DNA from: Thauera terpenica 58Eu
GTDB lineage: Bacteria; Pseudomonadota; Gammaproteobacteria; Burkholderiales; Rhodocyclaceae
Assembly: GCF_000443165.1 (NCBI RefSeq)
Contig: NZ_ATJV01000046.1
Span: forward strand, 16,071-80,070
Direction of reading: 5' to 3'
DNA: 64,000 nucleotides
The translations under genes and the position numbers were made by a program. Positions 1-7,503 of this stretch are shown here, piece by piece (position 1 is the first letter of the stretch; each line of letters begins with the position of its first letter). The notes under the pieces are model-generated. The model did not search any database. It saw only the letters and a program-made list of their open reading frames with translations, and was not told the origin of the DNA.

Positions 1-552
1 GGCGATGAAGAGCAAGTTGTGGTGCGTCTCCGCGAGAGCGTCCAGTTGAACCAGCACTGCATCGGTGGCGCGATGGACGTCGACGGGGTTTGCCTGCAAG
101 CTCAACTTGCTACGATCAGCCGCGAGGGTCTCAACCTCATCCAGCAGGACGATGGTCGGGCCGGTGAGCGCGCTCTCCGCGATCGTCTGCGAGAACAGGT
201 CGGAGACAGCCTTCTGAGTCTTGCCCATCATGGCGCTGCCGAGGGCGTGAGGATCGACCTCAAGCAGCCGGAACTTGCCCTTGTCGAACACCGCTGCCGT
301 CTCCGCAGCGAGGCCTTTGGCCAGTGAGGTCTTGCCGGTGCCCGGCTGGCCGACCAGGAGGATCGTGCCGTGCAGCGGGAGAACGGTTCGCGCGACCTTG
401 CTCCTGACCGTGAAGTTAACGATGGCCTGCGAGAGTAGTTGGTCCTTGGTCCTCTTCTCGATCACGATCGATGACCACAGCTCGCGCAGACCGCCGTCGG
501 GGAGCGACGTGATGCGATGGATACCTTTTGCGTTTTCGGGAGGCGATGACAT
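1..552 (-). CDS. TRIP13/Pch2-like AAA+ ATPase (Cap6-like), 3' end outside window
   Basis: Only the first 184 codons are present; the frame is open to position 1. The protein shows the TRIP13/Pch2 order: a start motif RELWSSIVIE (about residues 24-33), Walker A GQPGTGKTS (about 72-80), a LLEVDPHALG stretch and Walker B/sensor region LLDEVETLAADR, followed by VDVHRATDAVLVQLDAL. In CBASS type III loci such ATPases (Cap6) remodel HORMA proteins to control a CD-NTase. The ATG at 552 is fixed by an in-frame TAG only 9 bases upstream. The gene is divergent from a CapW-like repressor, which supports a defence role. Not seen here: HORMA, CD-NTase and effector genes, so the CBASS assignment is inference. 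Another TRIP13-containing system remains possible. Confidence 0.8.
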   Translation of the reverse strand, partial: MSSPPENAKGIHRITSLPDGGLRELWSSIVIEKRTKDQLLSQAIVNFTVRSKVARTVLPLHGTILLVGQPGTGKTSLAKGLAAETAAVFDKGKFRLLEVDPHALGSAMMGKTQKAVSDLFSQTIAESALTGPTIVLLDEVETLAADRSKLSLQANPVDVHRATDAVLVQLDALAETHHNLLFIA

Positions 553-753
553 GGCTGGCTACAAGCGTCCAATGGCGTAAGTCGGGCGTATTGCCGCTAC
601 CCCACTGCCCGTTGCAGAGCACAGCGCGCGCGGCCACATCCTCTTCACATGTCGAGATCGACTGCTTGCGCATAGCTTATCACATCATCAATATGATTCG
701 GTAAGAAGCCTAAAGCGATCCCAAAATATCCGCTGATCAAGTATCATTCGGCC
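553..753. promoter_or_regulatory. Divergent promoter region between TRIP13-like ATPase and WYL repressor
   Basis: This 201-bp region separates two divergent start codons. Its right half is much more AT-rich than the flanking genes and holds the 30-bp dyad at 676-705 and a TATGAT hexamer (692-697) inside it. A second TATCAT hexamer (742-747) ends only 6 bases before the repressor ATG, which has no Shine-Dalgarno sequence, so a leaderless transcript is possible. No clear -35 boxes were found. Confidence 0.5.
676..705. promoter_or_regulatory. Candidate operator of the CapW-like repressor
   Basis: An imperfect 30-bp dyad has outer arms CTTATC/GGTAAG and inner arms ATCAT/ATGAT around a central CAAT. 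Ten of fifteen base pairs are self-complementary. It lies 48 bp before the repressor start codon and overlaps a TATGAT hexamer, which fits repression by occlusion. CapW and BrxR proteins are dimers that bind inverted repeats in the promoter of their own defence operon. Binding here is inference. Confidence 0.5.
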
Positions 754-1695
754 ATGAGCGAATTACCAACCAACCGGCGCGCCCGGCTGCTAGAGCACCT
801 GCCTCGCGCGCAGCGCGAGAGGCTCTCCCACATTGACTTCAAGCTCTATTTCCTAGGAGAGCTGCGCCGTGCCGACGTCGTCGATCGGTTCGAAACCGGC
901 CCTGCTGGCGCTACCCGCGACATCGCGCTGTACCGGGACATCGCGCCCGAGAACTTGGAGTTCGACGGGGCGACCAAGACCTATCGGCCGAGCGAAACCT
1001 TTGTGCCGTTGTTCGAGCACGCGCCGCAACGCGTGCTGACAGCGCTTTCCCAAGGTTTTGGCGAAGGCATCGGCGATCAGTTGCAGCCGATGATCCGGTG
1101 CGAGATACCGGCCGCACTCACCCTGCCCAAAATGTCGGTCCTGGCTCCGATAACGCGGGCCATCAACCGCAGCAAGGCTGTTCGGCTGGGCTACACATCG
1201 GTGGAAACCGGGCATACCGAGCGGGTGATCGTGCCGCTTGCTTTGGTCGACATCGGCCTGCGCTGGCACGTTCGCGCCTACTGCCGCCTCCGGCAAGAGT
1301 TTCGAGACTTCGTCTTCACGCGCATGGACAACCCGGAGGTCATAGAGGACAGCCAGGTGCAGCGGGAGGAGTCACCCGATCAGGACGTCCAGTGGAGTCG
1401 CATCATCGAACTCGATCTGGTACCCCATCCATCGCACAAGCGCCCCGAGATCATCGCCATGGACTACCCCATGGTCGATGGTGTGATGAAGGTGAAGGTG
1501 CGGGCCGCCAATGCAGGCTACATGCTACGCAGGTGGTCGGTCGACTGCTCTCCCAACCATCGTCTGGAAGGGCTTGAGTACGCGCTTTGGTTGAGGGACC
1601 CGTTGGCCCTGTACGGGGCGAGCAACGCCCAGCTTGCACCTGGCTACGAAGCCCCAAAGGGAAGAGACAAGTCCCGCCCGATCAAGGCGATGTGA
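754..1695 (+). CDS. capW: WYL-domain transcriptional repressor, CapW/BrxR family
   Basis: This 313-aa protein has the CapW/BrxR layout: an N-terminal winged helix (about residues 8-75, starting RRARLLEHL), a linker, a WYL domain (about 125-205) with the signature run LRWHVRAYC, and a C-terminal WCX-type dimerisation region ending near 295. WYL domains are thought to sense nucleic acid or nucleotide ligands. CapW represses CBASS operons and BrxR represses BREX. It is divergent from the TRIP13-like ATPase with a dyad between them, so it probably represses that operon and itself. No Shine-Dalgarno is visible before the ATG. BrxR is the main alternative name; the TRIP13 neighbour favours CapW. 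Confidence 0.8.
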   Translation: MSELPTNRRARLLEHLPRAQRERLSHIDFKLYFLGELRRADVVDRFETGPAGATRDIALYRDIAPENLEFDGATKTYRPSETFVPLFEHAPQRVLTALSQGFGEGIGDQLQPMIRCEIPAALTLPKMSVLAPITRAINRSKAVRLGYTSVETGHTERVIVPLALVDIGLRWHVRAYCRLRQEFRDFVFTRMDNPEVIEDSQVQREESPDQDVQWSRIIELDLVPHPSHKRPEIIAMDYPMVDGVMKVKVRAANAGYMLRRWSVDCSPNHRLEGLEYALWLRDPLALYGASNAQLAPGYEAPKGRDKSRPIKAM

Positions 1696-2018
1696 GCTAT
1701 ATCGAGGAGACTTTCCACGGGTTGCGTTCGGCCTCAGGCGACACTCAACCACCTCTCAGCTGAGCGCCCGCCCTCAGCCTGAAGCAGACATTCGGGTGAG
1801 CTTCGCCTATGGCCAGTCATGCCCGAAGTCTGCCTTCGTCTCGCCCGGATTACCGAACCGCGCTACAGGGAACTGGAGTGAGGGTATTGCTGTCCACCGC
1901 CCTCCTCTGGGTATCGGGGCCAAGCGGGCAAACAAGGGCACCCTGCAAAGCGGTTTTTCGCTACGGCCCATTGATCACCTGAAGCAATCTGCCCCCATGT
2001 CCGTCGGCGATGCCGACA

Positions 2019-2053
2019 ACATGCCCAGGTAGCCCAGACCCTCAAGGCTACGG
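2019..2053 (+). repeat. Hairpin element copy 1 (copy 2 at 23733-23768)
   Basis: The sequence has ACATGCCCAGGTAGCC, five variable bases, then CCTCAAGGCTACGG. GTAGCC and GGCTAC can pair as a stem. The same element, with six variable bases, occurs 21.7 kb away upstream of radC. Both copies lie about 120-175 bp before the first start codon of an accessory transcription unit. Confidence 0.7.
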
Positions 2054-2116
2054 TGCGTTGCGCCGCACTGGTCTTTCTCTTCGCCAAGCCGTTCCCGGCG
2101 CTTTCTTCCACCCCTT

Positions 2117-2133
2117 GGGGCAGCGTCTGCCCC
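2117..2133 (+). promoter_or_regulatory. Leader hairpin A
   Basis: GGGGCA pairs with TGCCCC across a 5-base loop, 40 bp upstream of the ATG at 2174. It is one of five GC-rich hairpins placed just before accessory ICE genes. There is no T-tract, so a terminator is unlikely. Confidence 0.5.
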
Positions 2134-2173
2134 GGCGGGCTGTGCTGCCCCTGATTCCTCCGAGGACAACAGC

Positions 2174-2824
2174 ATGCCTGCTAACCATTCTTCCAAAACG
2201 CTGTACCGCATCGACGAGTGCCCCGACCTCATGGCAGACGGCTGCGTCGGTGACGAACACGGCAATCTGGTCTTCGTGTCCGTTTGGGCGCGCGACACCG
2301 CCGTCCAGGAGTTCCTGGCCCGCCTGACCCTCGGGCGTGATGAGCAGGGGCTGGAGCAGTTCCACATCCTCACGGACCAGGGCGCGAGCGTTCCGATTTT
2401 CGTCGGCAACGTCGAGAACCTAGAGAAGCGCATCACCCGCGCCTACCGCCGCACGCTGTTCGGCTCGCTGACGAACGTGTGGCTGTTCGACCGTCGCGCC
2501 GTGCAGCCCGACAAGGCCAACGCCAGCGCGCTGGCGCTTCTGCCCAGGGACTCCGCTCACCGGCTCGAACGGCTGTGGACGCTGGTGCACGACACCTGCC
2601 CGCTGCCACTGCTCGACCACTGGCGCGACACCGTGCTGGAGCTGTTGCAGACACGGCGGATGCTGACCGGTCTTCCCTTGGCCCTCGGGCCGCTGGAGGG
2701 CCATCGGCTGGCCCTCGATGTCCCGGCGCTGACGAAGGCGCTGGGCGAACTGATCCGCAACGGCACCCTCGGCGCCACGCAGTACGAACTGGCCGCGAAC
2801 GCGCCGCTTCGGCGTGTGGCGTGA
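2174..2824 (+). CDS. Conserved ICE protein of unknown function
   Basis: This 216-aa soluble protein has no signal peptide or membrane segment. It starts MPANHSSKTLYRID after a CGAGGACAAC leader. Proteins of this kind sit next to the methyltransferase-like and helicase genes in the accessory module of PFGI-1/ICEclc-type elements. No catalytic motif was recognised. The middle (SLTNVWLFDRRAVQP) and the leucine-rich C-terminal half suggest a compact alpha/beta fold. It is co-directional with the next three genes, each separated by a hairpin leader. Function unknown. Confidence 0.75.
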   Translation: MPANHSSKTLYRIDECPDLMADGCVGDEHGNLVFVSVWARDTAVQEFLARLTLGRDEQGLEQFHILTDQGASVPIFVGNVENLEKRITRAYRRTLFGSLTNVWLFDRRAVQPDKANASALALLPRDSAHRLERLWTLVHDTCPLPLLDHWRDTVLELLQTRRMLTGLPLALGPLEGHRLALDVPALTKALGELIRNGTLGATQYELAANAPLRRVA

Positions 2825-2834
2825 GCCATCTCCA

Positions 2835-2859
2835 CGGGCATGCCCGCCGCGCGTGCCCG
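2835..2859 (+). promoter_or_regulatory. Leader hairpin B
   Basis: CGGGCA can pair either with the adjacent TGCCCG (2841-2846) or with the distal TGCCCG (2854-2859). It lies about 30 bp before the ATG at 2890 and upstream of the AGGAG ribosome binding site. Confidence 0.45.
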
Positions 2860-2889
2860 CCTTCCCTCATCCATCACCAGGAGAAATCC

Positions 2890-3999
2890 ATGGCTCTCAT
2901 GTTTCCGCGCCTGGCGCGCAACTTCATTCGTAACGGCTACTTCCCCACCGACGAGCCGACGCTTGAGCGGGCCTTGTCCGCACTGGCGCCGTCTCCCGGC
3001 TCCATGTCCATCCTCGACCCCTGCGCCGGCGAAGGCGTGGCGATTGCCGAAGCCGCCCACGCCCTCGGGCGCGAGCAGGTCCAGGCCTTCACCGTCGAAT
3101 ACGACGCCGAGCGTGCCCGCCACGCACGGCAACTTGTCGATCGCTGCATCCACGGCGACCTGATGGACACGCTGATCTCGCGCCAGTCCTTTGGCCTGCT
3201 GTGGCTGAACCCGCCCTATGGCGACCTGAGCAAGGATGCCAACGGCAACATCGGCTACCAGGGCCAGGGCCGCGCCAGGCTGGAAAAGCTGTTCTACCAG
3301 CGCTCGCTGCCGCTGCTGCAGTACGGTGGCGTGCTGATCTTCATCGTGCCGTCCTACGTGCTCGATGCCGAATTGGTCGGATGGCTGACGCGCCATTTCG
3401 CCGACCTGCGCATCTACCGAGCGGTGGAGACGCAGTTCAAGCAGGTGGTGATCTTCGGTCGCCGGGTTCGCCAGCGCGACCAGGCTTCGGATTCGGTCAA
3501 GGCCGTGCGCGGTCTGCTGCTGCAGATCGGACAGGGCGACGCCGAAGCCGAGGAGCTGCCGCTCGAATGGCCGTTCCTGCCGTACACCGTCCCTGCCAGC
3601 CCGGCCGAGCCGGAGCACTTCTATCGCGTGACGATGGAGCCCGAGCAGTTCGCCGATGAGGTCGGCCGGCTGCAAGGACTCTGGCCGGCGCTCGATACGC
3701 ACCTGGGCGCCGCGCAGCAGTCGCTGCGTCCGCCCGCGCGGGCCTTGTCGCACTGGCATCTCGCCCTGGCCCTGGCCGCAGGCGCGATTTCCGGCGTAGT
3801 GACGTCCAGGACCGGGCGCGTGCTCGTCGTCAAAGGTGATACCCACAAGGAAAAGACGCTCCAGACGGAATACACCGAACGCGACGACGGCTCTGTGGCC
3901 GAGACGCGCATCCTCACCGACAAGTTCGTGCCGGTCATCCGCGCCTGGGACATGACGCCGAGCTCCCCGACTCGGGGCGAGGTGCTGACCATCCGCTGA
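2890..3999 (+). CDS. DUF6094-type protein with N6-adenine methyltransferase fold
   Basis: This 369-aa protein has the SAM-binding region ILDPCAGEGVAIAEAA (about residues 40-55) and the catalytic NPPYGD motif (about 109-114) of class I adenine methyltransferases. The start at 2890 is supported by CCAGGAG 8 bases upstream and by conserved family starts MALMFPRLARNF. In this ICE class the gene sits between a conserved unknown protein and the SF2 helicase. The C-terminal half (from about residue 215) has no recognised motif. Whether it methylates the element's DNA, for example to protect it on transfer, or has lost activity cannot be told from sequence. Confidence 0.8.
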   Translation: MALMFPRLARNFIRNGYFPTDEPTLERALSALAPSPGSMSILDPCAGEGVAIAEAAHALGREQVQAFTVEYDAERARHARQLVDRCIHGDLMDTLISRQSFGLLWLNPPYGDLSKDANGNIGYQGQGRARLEKLFYQRSLPLLQYGGVLIFIVPSYVLDAELVGWLTRHFADLRIYRAVETQFKQVVIFGRRVRQRDQASDSVKAVRGLLLQIGQGDAEAEELPLEWPFLPYTVPASPAEPEHFYRVTMEPEQFADEVGRLQGLWPALDTHLGAAQQSLRPPARALSHWHLALALAAGAISGVVTSRTGRVLVVKGDTHKEKTLQTEYTERDDGSVAETRILTDKFVPVIRAWDMTPSSPTRGEVLTIR

Positions 4000-4040
4000 T
4001 TGTTGTTCCCCGACGGTTCGCCGTCATGCTTTTCACCCAC

Positions 4041-4064
4041 CGGGGTCATGTCGCCCCGACGGGG
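4041..4064 (+). promoter_or_regulatory. Leader hairpin C
   Basis: CGGGG and CCCCG flank TCATGTCG, and the second arm can alternatively pair with the following CGGGG. It is 36 bp before the ATG at 4100. The CATGTC loop recurs in hairpin D. Confidence 0.5.
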
Positions 4065-4099
4065 TGCCGTGGCCCGCTTTTCCGAAAGGAGAGACCACC

Positions 4100-4405
4100 A
4101 TGGCACTCACAATCCTTAACCTCGCGTCACAAGCACGCTTTTCGCCCGGGCAGGTGGTCATGACCGCCGGCGTCGACGAGTTGGTCCGACAGGGCCGGCT
4201 CAACCCCACGCCGTACCTGCGCCGCCATCTTCATGGCGACTGGGGCGACCTGAGCGACGACGATCGGCGATTGAACGACGCCGCGCTGAAGTCCGGCGAG
4301 GATCGTCTGTTTTCGTCCTACCAGGTCACGCCCGGCCTGAAGCTCTGGATCATCACCGAATGGGATCGCAGCGTCACCACACTGCTGCTGCCCAGCGAAT
4401 ACTGA
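4100..4405 (+). CDS. Small conserved ICE protein of unknown function
   Basis: This 101-aa acidic protein was assigned the ATG at 4100 because of the strong AAAGGAG site 8-12 bases upstream. The sequence from about residue 33 (NPTPYLRRHLHGDWGDLSDDD) to the end (LWIITEWDRS) is typical of the small 'plasmid-related' protein that accompanies ICE helicases. It has no signal peptide, membrane span or enzyme motif. It lies between the methyltransferase-like gene and the helicase in the same direction. Function unknown. Confidence 0.75.
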   Translation: MALTILNLASQARFSPGQVVMTAGVDELVRQGRLNPTPYLRRHLHGDWGDLSDDDRRLNDAALKSGEDRLFSSYQVTPGLKLWIITEWDRSVTTLLLPSEY

Positions 4406-4443
4406 TCCGCATCCAGCGGCCTCGCGCCGCTTCTTTCTTCCCA

Positions 4444-4470
4444 CCCAGGGGCATGTCACCGCCCCGTGGG
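4444..4470 (+). promoter_or_regulatory. Leader hairpin D
   Basis: CCCA-GGGGC pairs with GCCCC-g-TGGG across ATGTCACC. It ends 34 bp before the ATG at 4505. Shape, position and CATGTC loop match hairpin C, so this looks like a repeated leader type and not a chance stem. Confidence 0.5.
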
Positions 4471-4504
4471 GGAGGTGCATGCCCCATTGCTTTGGAGCAT
4501 CACC

Positions 4505-6778
4505 ATGTCCCTCGATCTCGAAACCGTTCCCGAAACCGCTGTGCAGGGCGACCTGCTCGAAGCGGCCGCTTCACCCCTCACCCTCAGCCTGCAGGACTTC
4601 GTATCGGAGTTCGGCGACGACCTGCTCGACTCGCTCAACCGCGCCAATCCACCGGTCTACACCGGCCAGATGCGGGTGCAGCGGCAACTGATCCTCGCCT
4701 CGCTCAAGCGCAAGCTGTTCCCGGCGCAAGCCGATGTGGTCCATGCCGTCACCGAGCTGTTGGTCGACCGCGGCGAACGTGCCGCGATCGTCAACGGCGA
4801 GATGGGCTGCGGCAAGACGACGGTGGGCATTGCCACCGCCGCAGTGCTCAACGCCGAAGGCTACCGCCGCACCCTGGTGCTCTCGCCACCCCATCTGGTC
4901 TACAAGTGGCGGCGTGAAATCCAGGAGACGGTGGCCGGCGCCAAGGTCTGGGTGCTCAATGGCCCGGACACGCTGGTCAAGCTGCTGAAGCTGCGCGAGC
5001 AGTTGGGCGTACCGGCCCAGGGCCAGGAGTTTTTCGTCCTGGGCCGCGTGCGGATGCGGATGGGGTTCCACTGGAAACCTGTCTTCGTTCGGCGGCGCAC
5101 GCATCACGGCGAAGTGGGGGCCTGCCCGGATTGCGGGCATGTCATCACCGACCTCGACGGCGAGCCGATCAACCCGGTCGAACTCGAAGCCGAGGAGTCC
5201 CGCCGCAAGTGCAGCCACTGCCGTGCACCGCTGTGGTCGTTGATCCGTCCCAGAGGCCTGTCCGCCAGCGACCAGTCCTCGACCGTGCTCAAGGCACTGA
5301 AGCGTATTCCAACCATCGGGGAAGTCACCGCGCAGAAGCTGATGCAAAAGTTCGGTGACGCCTTCCTCGCGTCGATGCTCGGGGACAACATCCACGAGTT
5401 CATCAACCTGATGGATGGCAACGGCGAGCTGGTCTTCTCGGACCGGCAAGCCCATCGGATGGAACGTGCGATGGCCAACATGGAGTTCGGCTTCGGCGAG
5501 GGCGGCTACCAGCCGTCCGAGTTCATCAAGAGGCAGCTTCCCCAAGGCACGTTCGACCTGCTCATCGCCGACGAGGCACACGAGTACAAGAACGGCGGCT
5601 CCGCACAGGGCCAGGCCATGGGGGTGTTGGCGGCCAAGGCGCGCAAGACGCTGCTGCTCACCGGCACACTGATGGGCGGCTACGGCGACGACCTGTTCCA
5701 CCTGCTGTTCCGAGCCCTGCCGGGGCGGATGATCGAAGACGGCTACCGGCCGACGAAGAGCGGCAGCATGACCTCGGCCGCGATGGCGTTCATGCGCGAT
5801 CACGGCGTGCTCAAGGACATCTATTCCGAGAGCACGGGCACGGCGCACAAGACGGCCAAGGGCACCAAGGTATCGGTGCGCACGGTCAAGGCGCCGGGCT
5901 TCGGTCCCAAGGGCGTGCTGCGTTGCGTCCTGCCGTTCACGGTCTTCCTCAAGCTGAAGGACATCGGTGGCAACGTGCTGCCGCCCTACGACGAGGCGTT
6001 CCGCGAAGTCGCGATGGACACGGCGCAAGCCGCGGCCTACCGCGATCTGGCGGGTCGGCTGACCCAGGAGCTGAAGCAGGCCCTGGCGAGACGCGACACG
6101 ACGCTGCTCGGTGTCGTCCTCAACGTGCTGCTGGCCTGGCCGGACTGCTGCTTCCGGTCGGAAACCGTGGTGCATCCGCGCACGCGCAACACCTTGGCGT
6201 TCGTTCCGGCTCAGTTCAACGAGCTGGAGGTGATGCCCAAGGAGCGCGAGCTGATCGAGATCTGCAAGCAGGAGAAGGCAGAAGGTCGCAAGACCCTGGT
6301 CTATTCGGTCTACACCGGCACGCGCGACACCACGTCGCGTTTGAAGGTGCTGCTGGAGCAGGAAGGCTTCAAGGTGGCGGTACTGCGCGCGAGCGTGGAT
6401 GCCTCCCGCCGCGAGGACTGGATCGCCGAGCAGTTGGACCGTGGCATCGACGTGCTCATCACCAATCCCGAGCTGGTGAAAACCGGCCTGGACCTGCTGG
6501 AGTTCCCGACCATCGTGTTCCTCCAGTCGGGCTACAACGTGTATTCGTTGCAGCAGGCTGCCCGGCGCTCCTGGCGCATCGGCCAGAAGCAGCCGGTGCG
6601 CGTGATCTACCTGGGCTACGCCAGCTCCTCGCAGATGACCTGCCTGGGGCTGATGGCCAGGAAGATCATGGTCTCGCAAAGCACCTCGGGCGACGTGCCC
6701 GAGTCGGGCTTGGATGTCCTCAACCAGGACGGTGACTCCGTCGAAGTCGCGCTCGCCAGGCAACTGGTTGCGGCTTGA
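4505..6778 (+). CDS. Superfamily 2 (SNF2/DEAH-like) helicase of the ICE accessory module
   Basis: This 757-aa protein has Walker A NGEMGCGKTT (about residues 97-106), the Walker B box ADEAHEY (about 357) and a C-terminal helicase domain (about 595-720) with motif VI-like QQAARRSWRIGQKQP. A four-cysteine zinc ribbon (CPDC...CSHC, about residues 207-242) is inserted between motifs I and II. The start at 4505 (MSLDLETVPE) follows the hairpin leader. It is a common backbone gene of MPF-G ICEs next to the DUF6094 protein. The role is probably DNA or RNA remodelling in element maintenance; the exact substrate is unknown. A terminator follows. Confidence 0.85.
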   Translation: MSLDLETVPETAVQGDLLEAAASPLTLSLQDFVSEFGDDLLDSLNRANPPVYTGQMRVQRQLILASLKRKLFPAQADVVHAVTELLVDRGERAAIVNGEMGCGKTTVGIATAAVLNAEGYRRTLVLSPPHLVYKWRREIQETVAGAKVWVLNGPDTLVKLLKLREQLGVPAQGQEFFVLGRVRMRMGFHWKPVFVRRRTHHGEVGACPDCGHVITDLDGEPINPVELEAEESRRKCSHCRAPLWSLIRPRGLSASDQSSTVLKALKRIPTIGEVTAQKLMQKFGDAFLASMLGDNIHEFINLMDGNGELVFSDRQAHRMERAMANMEFGFGEGGYQPSEFIKRQLPQGTFDLLIADEAHEYKNGGSAQGQAMGVLAAKARKTLLLTGTLMGGYGDDLFHLLFRALPGRMIEDGYRPTKSGSMTSAAMAFMRDHGVLKDIYSESTGTAHKTAKGTKVSVRTVKAPGFGPKGVLRCVLPFTVFLKLKDIGGNVLPPYDEAFREVAMDTAQAAAYRDLAGRLTQELKQALARRDTTLLGVVLNVLLAWPDCCFRSETVVHPRTRNTLAFVPAQFNELEVMPKERELIEICKQEKAEGRKTLVYSVYTGTRDTTSRLKVLLEQEGFKVAVLRASVDASRREDWIAEQLDRGIDVLITNPELVKTGLDLLEFPTIVFLQSGYNVYSLQQAARRSWRIGQKQPVRVIYLGYASSSQMTCLGLMARKIMVSQSTSGDVPESGLDVLNQDGDSVEVALARQLVAA

Positions 6779-6793
6779 TTCTCTGACACATGC

Positions 6794-6821
6794 CGGCGGC
6801 CCAGTGGGTCGCCGTATTTTT
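6794..6821 (+). terminator. Rho-independent terminator after the helicase gene
   Basis: CGGCGGCCCA and TGGGTCGCCG form a stem of up to ten pairs with one G-U, followed by TATTTTT. It begins 15 bp after the helicase stop codon and closes the 2174-6778 gene group. Confidence 0.75.
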
Positions 6822-6945
6822 CCCCCGTACCAATTCAGATACGCCCCATCTCAAAGATGAAGCCATGACGAATCGCCCCCATGTGTTCCGGGGTCGGCAC
6901 CAAGCACAGGATGTTGGTCGAGCGTGAAGCTGCTGTTTCGATTGA

Positions 6946-6951
6946 TATAAT
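6946..6951 (+). promoter_or_regulatory. Perfect -10 box placed for a leaderless ihfB-like transcript
   Basis: TATAAT ends 6 bp before the ATG at 6958, so transcription would start at or next to the start codon. No Shine-Dalgarno sequence can fit between. The -35 region (about GTGAAG) is weak. The methionine is fixed by the conserved family start [10 protein letters not shown]. Confidence 0.55.
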
Positions 6952-6957
6952 CGCCGG

Positions 6958-7272
6958 ATGACGAAATCAGAACTCATCGACCGTCTCGCACAGCGCTTCC
7001 CCCAGCTTGTTGCACGGGATGCGGAAGAGGCGGTGAAGGTGATCCTCGGCAGCATGACCAATGCGCTCACCCAAGGCGGCCGAATCGAGATTCGCGGTTT
7101 TGGCAGCTTTTCGCTGAACTACCGGCCGCCACGCGTGGGCCGCAACCCGAAGTCCGGCCAGACGGTGCATGTCCCCGGGAAATACGTGCCGCATTTCAAG
7201 TCGGGCAAGGAGTTGCGGGACCGAGTGGATGTTGCCCCCGTGCCGGCAGCCGTCCGCAAGAAAGCCGCCTGA
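6958..7272 (+). CDS. ihfB: IHF beta-subunit-like DNA-bending protein
   Basis: This 104-aa protein carries the IHF-beta pattern: [38 protein letters not shown] (the beta-arm with the intercalating proline) and [19 protein letters not shown] proteins sharply bend DNA; IHF assists tyrosine recombinases and relaxosomes. An ICE-borne copy could serve integration, excision or oriT processing, or act as a global regulator. The C-terminal tail PAAVRKKAA is longer than usual. The chromosomal ihfB normally follows rpsA, which is not the context here. The mRNA may be leaderless. Confidence 0.85.
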   Translation: MTKSELIDRLAQRFPQLVARDAEEAVKVILGSMTNALTQGGRIEIRGFGSFSLNYRPPRVGRNPKSGQTVHVPGKYVPHFKSGKELRDRVDVAPVPAAVRKKAA

Positions 7273-7419
7273 ACGGGACTGCCGGTATTGGTAGCGCAAC
7301 AAGCCGACGAGGCGGCACATTGCAACTGCCAAAGTGTGGGGAGCAAGAAAGCTCAGGTATCCCCCTCACGTATCCCCAAAACGCACCGGGCGCCCGCGTA
7401 CCCGAACGTGGCCCTCCGT

Positions 7420-7442
7420 TTCTCCACAGATTCTGTGGATAA
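7420..7442. other. Pair of inverted DnaA boxes
   Basis: TTCTCCACA (7420-7428) is followed after five bases by TGTGGATAA (7434-7442), whose complement TTATCCACA is the consensus DnaA box. Together they form a dyad with the CCACAGATTCTGTGG core. DnaA binding is inferred. Confidence 0.6.
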
Positions 7443-7469
7443 CCCTCTCGATAACTCGGTCACCACCCG

Positions 7470-7503
7470 GCGTTCAGGCACCTGGACGCTGTGACGCTTT
7501 TTT
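7470..7503 (+). terminator. Possible terminator downstream of ihfB-like gene
   Basis: GCGTTCAGG pairs with CCTGGACGC (one G-U), then TGTGACGC and six T residues. The loop is tight and there is a gap between stem and T-tract, so the call is tentative. Confidence 0.4.

Larger units (their letters stand above)
1696..2173. other. 478-bp gap without a supported gene, cargo/backbone boundary
   Basis: No reading frame here has convincing protein character. The left part follows the repressor and shows nothing recognisable. The right part carries the repeated hairpin element (2019-2053, second copy at 23733-23768) and the GGGGCA/TGCCCC hairpin (2117-2133) that precedes the next gene. It looks like the leader of the first accessory backbone transcript, with the defence cargo ending to its left. 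Confidence 0.5.

Noticed and set aside
416..673. 85-aa minus-strand frame over the start of the TRIP13-like gene
   Set aside because: It overlaps the ATPase in another frame, is Arg/His-rich and shows no family character; it is a shadow of the real gene.
2433..2870. Long opposite-strand frames (for example 2557-3846 and 4571-6763)
   Set aside because: They mirror the methyltransferase-like and helicase genes, and their Gln/His/Arg-rich composition is that of antisense reading in high-GC DNA.
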